A stretch of DNA of 13,595 bases. It comes from an uncultured Collinsella sp. (GTDB lineage: Bacteria > Actinomycetota > Coriobacteriia > Coriobacteriales > Coriobacteriaceae). The notes under the pieces were generated by a model. The model ran no database searches. It was not told where the DNA came from and saw only the letters and a list, made by a program, of their open reading frames with translations. This document shows, one piece after another, positions 7,553 through 13,595 of the stretch (positions are counted from its first letter, which is position 1; the number at the start of each line of letters is the position of its first letter). The stretch is taken from NCBI GenBank assembly GCA_958428675.1, contig CAUAGV010000029.1, positions 1 through 13,595 on the forward strand. Direction: 5' to 3'. The translations under genes were made by a program, and so were the position numbers.

Positions 7553-8569
7553 ATGAGTGAATCGACTGCGGTGGAGGCGCCGGCGGCAAAGGAGCCGTTC
7601 TTTAAGATGTCCTCCATCCCGGGTGCCAATATTTTGGTGCCGCTTTTGCTGGGCTGCCTGCTCAACACGCTATTCCCTGACCTGTTCAAAACGCTCGGCA
7701 GCTTTACGCTTGGCATGACCCAGCAGGGCGCTGGCCCGCTCGTGGGCGCTTTTTTGCTCATCGTCGGTACGACGATTTCGTTTAAGAGCGCTCCTGCCGC
7801 CGCTGCCCGCGGCGCCATCATCATCGCCGTCAAGCAGATCGTGGTCGTTGCCATGTCGCTGCTCATCCTTTATGTGTTCAACGACAACTTGTTTGGCATC
7901 TCTGCCATGGTGATGCTGGCGGCTTGCACCGGCGCCAACAACGCTATGTACGCTGGGCTGATGGGTACCATGGGCAACGAGGCTGAGCGTGGCGCTGTCG
8001 CCATCACCACGCTGGTTGTCGGCCCTCCGGTCACGATGATCGTGCTCGGCGCTGCCGGCCAGGCCCCGATCGGCTGGTCGCTCGTGGGCGCCATTCTGCC
8101 GATCGTCGTCGGCATTATTCTGGGTAACCTGTTCCCCAGCTTTAAGAAGATGATGGCACCGGCACTTTCCGCCATCATCGTGCTCGTCTTCTTTGCCATG
8201 GGCTCGACCATGACTTTTGGCCAGCTTATCAACGGCGGTCTTCCCGGCATCCTGCTCGGCGTGATCTGCTCGGTGATCTTTGCAATTCCCGTCATCGCGG
8301 TCGATAAGCTCACGGGCGGTACGGGTGTCGCAGGTGCGGCCATTTCGAGCTGCGCCGGAGCCAATGTGGCCACGCCTGCTGCCATGGCAAGCGTCAACGA
8401 GGCCATGTACGGCGGCGCGGTGCTCGCGACGGCCACGGCACAGGTTGCTGCCTGCGCAATCGTTACGGCTATTTTGACCCCGCTGGTCACCAGCTGGTGC
8501 TACAAGCATTTTGAGGGCCAGCAGAGCAACGGCAAGGCAACGACCGACAAGGCCTCCGCAGCCGCCTAA
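7553..8569 (+). CDS. kdgT: 2-keto-3-deoxygluconate permease, KdgT family
   Basis: A 338-residue integral membrane protein with about ten hydrophobic segments, close to the 327 residues of E. coli KdgT. Family-like stretches run in order: PGANILVPLLLGCLLNTLFP, GSFTLGMTQQGAGPLVGAF, VGTTISFKSAP, TGANNAMYAGLMG, GPPVTMIVLGAAG, LPIVVGIILGNLFP, FFAMGSTMTFGQLINGGLPG and the C-terminal GGTGVAGAAISSCAGANVAT. The protein would import KDG with protons for degradation through KDG kinase and aldolase, neither of which is in this window. The ATG at 7553 follows AAAGGAGA at ideal spacing; an earlier in-frame ATG at 7532 lacks such a site. The upstream dehydrogenase is functionally consistent, but a hairpin separates the two genes. 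The C-terminal tail after the last helix is short, hydrophilic and rich in Lys and Ala. Confidence 0.9.
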   Translation: MSESTAVEAPAAKEPFFKMSSIPGANILVPLLLGCLLNTLFPDLFKTLGSFTLGMTQQGAGPLVGAFLLIVGTTISFKSAPAAAARGAIIIAVKQIVVVAMSLLILYVFNDNLFGISAMVMLAACTGANNAMYAGLMGTMGNEAERGAVAITTLVVGPPVTMIVLGAAGQAPIGWSLVGAILPIVVGIILGNLFPSFKKMMAPALSAIIVLVFFAMGSTMTFGQLINGGLPGILLGVICSVIFAIPVIAVDKLTGGTGVAGAAISSCAGANVATPAAMASVNEAMYGGAVLATATAQVAACAIVTAILTPLVTSWCYKHFEGQQSNGKATTDKASAAA

Positions 8570-8607
8570 TGCCAAACGGTAATCAAAGCTAAAAACTAGC
8601 TACGCCA

Positions 8608-8649
8608 CAGGGCGGCCACGGGGGATCCCGTGGCCGCCCTGCAGTTTCT
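8608..8649 (+). terminator. Strong terminator after kdgT
   Basis: A perfect 15-base stem, CAGGGCGGCCACGGG (8608-8622) with CCCGTGGCCGCCCTG (8627-8641), closes a 4-base loop and is followed by the short run GTTTCT. The very stable stem isolates the KDG genes from the pyruvate formate-lyase unit. The T-tract is weak. Confidence 0.8.
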
Positions 8650-8740
8650 GTAGGGTCTTTGGGACACTTTACCCTGATAAAGCTGGCATAACAGCTAGAG
8701 TGAACGTCGTACAAAGGCAAGGAAAAAACCAAACAAATCG

Positions 8741-8759
8741 GTGAACGGTAGTTGTTCAC
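8741..8759. promoter_or_regulatory. Palindromic operator candidate upstream of pyruvate formate-lyase
   Basis: GTGAAC (8741-8746) and GTTCAC (8754-8759) form a perfect 6-base inverted repeat with a 7-base spacer. Another GTGAACG occurs at 8700-8706, 41 bases upstream, about four helical turns away. The palindrome centre is about 62 bases before the predicted transcription start, a classic position for an activator. The arm spacing does not fit Rex, FNR or CRP. Confidence 0.4.
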
Positions 8760-8777
8760 GCTCGCATTTCCTGCGGA

Positions 8778-8805
8778 TTTGTTAAAAATGCCCTAATGGT
8801 ATAAA
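8778..8805 (+). promoter_or_regulatory. Extended -10 promoter of the pyruvate formate-lyase gene
   Basis: TGG-TATAAA (8797-8805) is an extended -10 element. A weak -35, TTTGTT (8778-8783) or TTGTTA (8779-8784), lies 16 or 15 bases upstream of the TATAAA. Transcription would start near 8812, leaving a leader of about 220 bases before the ATG at 9036. Confidence 0.5.
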
Positions 8806-8816
8806 AAAAGAAACAT

Positions 8817-8850
8817 ATAACAGCCCTGATGAAGGGGGTGGCTATGTTAT
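8817..8850 (+). promoter_or_regulatory. Leader stem-loop of the pyruvate formate-lyase transcript
   Basis: ATAACAGCC (8817-8825) pairs with GGC-TA-TGTTAT (8840-8850) with a 2-base bulge. Alternatively CCCT (8824-8827) pairs with AGGG (8833-8836). The stem would begin at the transcript's 5' end and contains the AAGGGGG ribosome site and start codon of the small open frame that follows. The rest of the 466-base kdgT-pfl gap up to 9035 shows no other gene; nothing in it matches a riboswitch class I know. Confidence 0.35.
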
Positions 8851-8867
8851 CCTTCTCAAACGGGTGA
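8844..8867 (+). CDS. Possible 7-codon leader peptide (MLSFSNG)
   Basis: An ATG at 8844 lies 6 bases after GAAGGGGG, a stronger ribosome site than that of the large downstream gene, and runs for seven codons to TGA. It lies in the transcribed leader of pyruvate formate-lyase, overlapping a predicted stem. It could be a translated upstream frame that affects stability or folding of the leader. It is too short to judge by coding statistics and could be chance. Confidence 0.25.
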   Translation: MLSFSNG

Positions 8868-9035
8868 AATCTTGGGTTTTGGGTTGCAGTTCCAAGGTGG
8901 ACAAACGTTTTTCCCTGTACCAACGTGTGGTGAAGAACGGAAGAAGCCGGTAGTGCAAGCCGATAATTCAAGAATTCAATAAGTAGCGGTGTGAGAGAGC
9001 GCCGCATTACACGTAACTAGGAGCGTGGTTACACA

Positions 9036-11087
<2,052 letters not shown>

Positions 11088-11088
11088 C

Positions 11089-11113
11089 TATTGTTAGTGC
11101 TATACTAACAATA
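11089..11113 (+). promoter_or_regulatory. Perfect palindrome with extended -10 element between the two PFL genes
   Basis: TATTGTTAGT (11089-11098) and ACTAACAATA (11104-11113) are exact inverted repeats around GCTAT, beginning two bases after the pflB stop codon. The centre contains TGC-TATACT, an extended -10 promoter (TATACT at 11101-11106), with no good -35. The site may be an internal promoter for the small glycyl-radical gene overlapped by an operator. An RNA hairpin is the alternative; there is no T-tract, so a terminator is unlikely. Confidence 0.45.
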
Positions 11114-11129
11114 ACGATTACTGATTAGC

Positions 11130-11149
11130 GCGCCGGTTTCGGCCGGCGC
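11130..11149 (+). promoter_or_regulatory. GC-rich hairpin in the leader of the glycyl-radical gene
   Basis: GCGCCGG (11130-11136) pairs with CCGGCGC (11143-11149) across TTTCGG. It lies 10 bases before the GAAGGAGA ribosome site and has no T-run after it. It may protect the 5' end of a processed or separately started mRNA, or reduce read-through from pflB. Confidence 0.5.
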
Positions 11150-11172
11150 CTATTAATCGAAGGAGACACATT

Positions 11173-11424
11173 ATGAAGGTTTCTGAAGTTTCCGAGACTC
11201 AGGCCGATAACCTGGTCCACATGCTCGACGCTTACGCCGAGAAGGGTGGCCACCACCTGAACATCAACGTCTTCAACCGTGAGACGTTGCTCGACGCTCA
11301 GGCTCACCCCGAGAAGTACCCGCAGCTGACCATCCGCGTTTCCGGCTATGCCGTGAACTTCCACACGCTCACCAAGGAGCAGCAGGACGAGGTCATTTCG
11401 CGTACCTTCCACGACAAGTTCTAA
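11173..11424 (+). CDS. Stand-alone glycyl-radical subunit of pyruvate formate-lyase (GrcA-like)
   Basis: An 83-residue protein made almost wholly of the C-terminal PFL domain. It has DNLVHMLDAYAEKGGHHLNI, NVFNRETLLDAQ, PEKYPQLTIRVSGYAV and LTKEQQDEVISRTFHDKF. The radical-bearing glycine is G58 in RVSGYAV, 25 residues from the C-terminus, as in E. coli PflB (Gly734 of 760). Only about 11 residues precede the conserved part, so unlike E. coli GrcA (127 residues) there is no long N-terminal extension. The ATG follows GAAGGAGA at good spacing. The gene lies 85 bases after pflB in a different frame. E. coli GrcA rescues oxygen-cleaved PFL; here the large subunit has no such domain, so this protein should be an obligate subunit, activated by a radical-SAM enzyme encoded elsewhere. 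Family call secure, obligate role inferred. Confidence 0.93.
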   Translation: MKVSEVSETQADNLVHMLDAYAEKGGHHLNINVFNRETLLDAQAHPEKYPQLTIRVSGYAVNFHTLTKEQQDEVISRTFHDKF

Positions 11425-11601
11425 AGGGTTCAACTCCTGTAGGATTACTGGGGCCGGTTTTGGGTTATTTCCCAAAACGTCCTCGGACATGCAAAGAGGC
11501 TCCGCTGCGCGCGTTGCGCGGCGGAGCCTCTTTGCGTCCTGCGGGATGTTTTGGAAAATAACCCAAAACCGGCCATGTGGGGTCCTTTGGAGTCACCCTT
11601 T
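11423..11601. repeat. Nested 180-base inverted repeat after the glycyl-radical gene
   Basis: Starting in the stop codon, paired segments nest in order: AAAGGGT 11423-11429 with 11595-11601, ACTCC 11433-11437 with 11589-11593, AGGA 11441-11444 with 11583-11586, a 31-base arm 11452-11482 with 11544-11574 (two mismatches, both possible G-U pairs in RNA), GGAC 11485-11488 with 11536-11539, and a 20-base stem 11491-11510 with 11516-11535. About 71 base pairs can form. The inner stem looks like a terminator; the outer arms are not needed for that. The whole may be a terminator inside a MITE-like or REP-like element, or a structured RNA. Apart from this and the lacI promoter, the 303-base gap to the next gene is empty. 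Confidence 0.75.
11491..11535 (+). terminator. Terminator of the pyruvate formate-lyase unit
   Basis: A 20-base stem, GCAAAGAGGCTCCGCTGCGC with 11516-11535, one G-U position and a GCGTT loop. The A-tract before and TTT after the GC core make it work in either direction. It is the innermost part of the larger inverted repeat. Confidence 0.8.
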
Positions 11602-11668
11602 AGGCGGAACTCTCCTAATTATTTGGATGAGTCGTTTACTTACTTGTACTGTTACCGTCTTCCCGCTC

Positions 11669-11696
11669 TTGTTGGGGTATGCTTTGTTCGTATGTA
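11669..11696 (+). promoter_or_regulatory. Promoter of the LacI-family gene
   Basis: TTGTTG (11669-11674) and TATGTA (11691-11696) are spaced by 16 bases. Transcription would start near 11703, about 25 bases before the ATG. The -10 box overlaps the operator-like motif at 11692-11710, which fits autorepression. Confidence 0.5.
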
Positions 11697-11710
11697 AACG
11701 TATGACATGT
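11692..11710 (+). promoter_or_regulatory. LacI-type operator copy 4, at the repressor's own promoter
   Basis: ATGTAAACGTATGACATGT matches the motif in front of the glycosidase gene (ATGAAAACGATTGACATAT) at 15 of 19 positions, with the central AAACG kept. It overlaps the -10 box and start point, so the repressor probably limits its own synthesis. Confidence 0.55.
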
Positions 11711-11727
11711 TGATGGGGGAGGGTGCT

Positions 11728-12738
11728 ATGGCTCGCGAGAGTGCTCGTTCTAAGGATACGGCTAAGCCTGGCATCAAGGAAGTTGCGGCGGTGGCGGGGG
11801 TTTCGCCTACTACGGTATCTCGCGTGCTTAATAATCGCGGCTATATTAGCCAAGAGACCCGCGATAAGGTCCATGCCGCGATGAAGCGCATCAACTATAC
11901 GCCCAACGATATCGCCCGTGCCATGCTCAACGGTCGCCTGAATCTTATCGGTATGATCGTCCCCTATGTCAGCAGTCCGTTTCATGCCCAAGTGGTTCAA
12001 GTCATTGAGCATACCCTGGCCGAAAACGGTTTTAAGATGCTGCTGTGCAATAGCGCCAATCGACCCGAGCTTGAGCGCTCTTATATCGACATGCTTCGAC
12101 GCAATATGGTTGATGGCGTCATCGTCAACTCGCTTAATATCGGTGCCGAGGCGTATGCCGAGATGGGTTTGAGTCTGGTTGGTATCGACTGCGACCTTGG
12201 CGAGGCCTCTGTTCAGATTGCGAGCGACAGCTATAGTATCGGCGAACTTGCCACGCGTCGCCTGATCGATGACGGGTGTTCGCGCATCCTGTGCCTGCGC
12301 AGCAATAGCCGCATGCGCATGCCTGCCAATAAGCGTACCGATGCCTACCTCGATGTTGTTGAGCAGGCCGGTTTGCCCGCGCTTGTCCGTGAGGTCGAGT
12401 TCGTTAAGCCCGACGACGAAAAGAGCGCGGTCGTTGCGAAGATCCTCGATGAGAACCCCGATATTGACGGCATCTTTGCGGGAGACGACACGATGGCGGC
12501 TATCTGTCTTAACGTGATGAAGCAGCGCGGCTTGAGCGCTCCGGGCGATATTAAGGTCGTGGGCGCGGATGGTGCCCGCCGCACTATGACGTTTATGCCT
12601 GACTTAACAACCGTTCGCCAAGATATCGATCGCATCGGAGAGCTCGCGGCGCAATCCATCATTGCTCTTATTAACGGCGAAAAGCCCGAATCGAATATCA
12701 AGCTCCCCGTTGAACTCATTGAGGGTAAAACCGCGTAG
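11728..12738 (+). CDS. LacI/GalR-family transcriptional repressor of the downstream glycosidase
   Basis: A 336-residue protein of normal family length. The DNA-binding domain (about 14-70) has GIKEVAAVAGVSPTTVSRVL, the LacI helix-turn-helix, then the hinge region SPNDIARAMLNGRL-like stretch ending near residue 72. The periplasmic-binding-protein-like sugar domain follows from LIGMIVPYVSSPFHAQVV to the end, including VDGVIV, IFAGDDTMA and the late TTVRQDIDRIGELAAQ. The ATG at 11728 is chosen because GGAGG stands 5 bases upstream; in-frame ATGs at 11707 and 11713 fall in the predicted operator or transcription start. Operator-like motifs occur at its own promoter and three times ahead of the next gene. 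The inducer is unknown; a fructose- or sucrose-related sugar is suggested by the GH32-like neighbour. Confidence 0.92.
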   Translation: MARESARSKDTAKPGIKEVAAVAGVSPTTVSRVLNNRGYISQETRDKVHAAMKRINYTPNDIARAMLNGRLNLIGMIVPYVSSPFHAQVVQVIEHTLAENGFKMLLCNSANRPELERSYIDMLRRNMVDGVIVNSLNIGAEAYAEMGLSLVGIDCDLGEASVQIASDSYSIGELATRRLIDDGCSRILCLRSNSRMRMPANKRTDAYLDVVEQAGLPALVREVEFVKPDDEKSAVVAKILDENPDIDGIFAGDDTMAAICLNVMKQRGLSAPGDIKVVGADGARRTMTFMPDLTTVRQDIDRIGELAAQSIIALINGEKPESNIKLPVELIEGKTA

Positions 12739-12791
12739 TTCATCCCGTGCCAAAAGAATTCCTCAAACACCTCTGATGACCGTTCGCCGGC

Positions 12792-12810
12792 ATATGTCAA
12801 CCGTTTGCCG
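12792..12810 (-). promoter_or_regulatory. LacI-type operator copy 1, distal, reverse orientation
   Basis: On the minus strand it reads CGGCAAACGGTTGACATAT, sharing AAACGnTTGACATAT with copies 2 and 3. Its centre is 46 bases upstream of that of copy 2, so it could support looping or cooperative binding. Confidence 0.55.
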
Positions 12811-12840
12811 ACGACTGGAACTGCGAAAAGACGTATTGGT

Positions 12841-12876
12841 GTGAAAACGTTTGACATATGAAAACGATTGACATAT
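12841..12876 (+). promoter_or_regulatory. Tandem LacI-type operators, copies 2 and 3
   Basis: GTGAAAACGTTTGACATAT (12841-12859) and ATGAAAACGATTGACATAT (12858-12876) match at 17 of 19 positions and are 17 bases apart. The AAACGnTT core is typical of LacI/GalR sites. They cover the whole promoter of the glycosidase gene, from -35 to -10, so a bound repressor would exclude RNA polymerase. Confidence 0.7.
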
Positions 12877-12879
12877 CTT
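12851..12879 (+). promoter_or_regulatory. Promoter of the GH32-like gene
   Basis: A perfect -35 TTGACA (12851-12856) lies in operator copy 2, and TATCTT (12874-12879) at the end of copy 3, with exactly 17 bases between. Transcription would start near 12886, about 37 bases before the ATG. Confidence 0.7.
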
Positions 12880-12922
12880 GCAGTTGTACCGAGTTAGTAT
12901 CTCGTGAGAAAGGAAGTCTCGG

Positions 12923-13595
12923 ATGCACAAGGTGTATTACCAGCCTGAGGGAATTTGGGTAGGCGACATCATGCCGTACGGCGAGGACGGCACGTTCTAT
13001 CTCTATCATCAGCGTGACACGCGAAACCCCGGACCTTTCGGAGAGCCGTTTGGCTGGGCACTCGCGACAACCAAGGACTTCGTCAATTACAAAGACTTTG
13101 GCGAGAGCCTTGAGCGTGGCGGCGACGAGGAAGTCGACCAGTATGTTTATGCCGGCACGGTGTTTAAGGTGGGCGACAAGTACCATGCGCTCTACACTGG
13201 TTGCAATCGCGATAAGGTCAAGGCACGCTTGATGAAGCAGGTTCTTCTTCACGCAACGAGTGACGACGCCGTCAAGTGGGAGAAGAACATCGCCGAGACG
13301 CTGCTTCCGCCCCAGGAGGGTTACGATGACCGCAACTGGCGCGATCCCTTTGTGCTTTGGGATGAGGAGAACGAAGAGTACATGCTCATCCTCGGCACGC
13401 GTGTGGGCGAGGACAAGCGTCTGATGACCGGTCGTCTGGTCAAGTTCACCTCCAAGGACCTGGATACCTGGGAGTTCCAGGGCGACTGGTGGAATCCGGG
13501 CCTGTACACCATGTTCGAAATGCCTGATCTCTTTAAGATGGGCGACTGGTGGTATCTGGTGTTCTCCGAGTACAGTGATGGCAACAAGACCCGTT
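12923..13595 (+). CDS. Glycoside hydrolase, GH32-like (beta-fructosidase clan), 3' end outside the window
   Basis: The first 224 codons of a five-bladed propeller glycosidase; the frame is open to the window edge. The ATG follows AAAGGAAG at normal spacing. The order of GH32 catalytic motifs is present in divergent form: YYQPEGIWVGDIMPYG in place of HFxPxxGWMNDPNG, giving nucleophile D15; WRDPF with transition-state stabiliser D141; and FEMPDLF in place of the E-C motif, giving acid/base E199. Spacing between the three fits the clan. No signal peptide is seen, so it is probably intracellular and acts on imported fructosides or sucrose phosphate. The adjacent LacI repressor and its operators support a sugar-inducible catabolic role. 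The divergent motifs leave GH43 or another GH-J-like subfamily possible, so no symbol or exact substrate is given. Confidence 0.75.
   Translation, partial: MHKVYYQPEGIWVGDIMPYGEDGTFYLYHQRDTRNPGPFGEPFGWALATTKDFVNYKDFGESLERGGDEEVDQYVYAGTVFKVGDKYHALYTGCNRDKVKARLMKQVLLHATSDDAVKWEKNIAETLLPPQEGYDDRNWRDPFVLWDEENEEYMLILGTRVGEDKRLMTGRLVKFTSKDLDTWEFQGDWWNPGLYTMFEMPDLFKMGDWWYLVFSEYSDGNKTR

Noticed and set aside
8741..8759. The pfl upstream palindrome as a Rex site
   Set aside because: Rex sites have TTGTGAA and TTCACAA arms with a short centre of about 4 bases. Here 9 bases separate GTGAA and TTCAC, and the outer TTG/CAA are missing.
8812..9035. A ZTP ('pfl motif') riboswitch in the pfl leader
   Set aside because: That riboswitch usually precedes purine or folate genes despite its name, and I could not find its conserved sequence blocks here.
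11707..11727. Earlier in-frame ATGs for the LacI-family gene
   Set aside because: They overlap the predicted transcription start and operator and have no ribosome site. The ATG at 11728 has GGAGG at proper distance.

Overview
The window reads as an ordinary chromosomal segment of a high-GC, strictly fermentative gut actinobacterium. Gene content, codon use (strong preference for G/C-ending codons, strongest in the pyruvate formate-lyase genes) and the style of the intergenic repeats suggest a Coriobacteriia member close to Collinsella. That assignment is inference from memory of the family, not a search.

Left part, minus strand. A class I DAHP synthase gene (59-1090) opens the shikimate pathway and has a clear promoter. 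It is followed by a 569-base gap holding a roughly 230-base element with perfect 31-base terminal inverted repeats and no gene (MITE-like), and a strong terminator for the next operon. That operon runs right to left as a MarR-type repressor (5879-6328) and two ABC exporter half-transporters (3516-5882 and 1660-3516). All three are translationally coupled by overlapping stop/start codons. The two ATPases are complementary: one has a degenerate catalytic site, the other a canonical one, so they should form a heterodimeric exporter controlled by the MarR protein.

Middle, plus strand. A short-chain dehydrogenase (6695-7444) and a KdgT-type 2-keto-3-deoxygluconate permease (7553-8569) suggest use of uronate or KDG released from plant or host polysaccharides. 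A hairpin sits between the two genes and a strong terminator follows the permease.

Right-centre, plus strand, the most notable part. Pyruvate formate-lyase is encoded in two pieces. A 683-residue protein (9036-11087) carries the barrel and the Cys-Cys active site but stops before the glycyl-radical domain. A separate 83-residue protein (11173-11424) carries that domain with its RVSGYAV motif. Their summed length (766) is about that of a one-piece enzyme, and the second gene has its own ribosome site, a different reading frame and a possible own promoter inside a perfect palindrome. The first gene has a structured leader of about 220 bases with a possible 7-codon leader peptide. After the second gene comes a nested inverted repeat spanning about 180 bases.

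Right end, plus strand. A LacI-family repressor (11728-12738) precedes a GH32-like glycosidase cut by the window edge (12923-13595). Three copies of a 19-base operator-like motif lie in front of the glycosidase, two of them overlapping a -35/-10 promoter with exact 17-base spacing. A fourth copy lies at the start of the repressor gene, so the repressor probably controls both itself and the sugar-utilisation gene.
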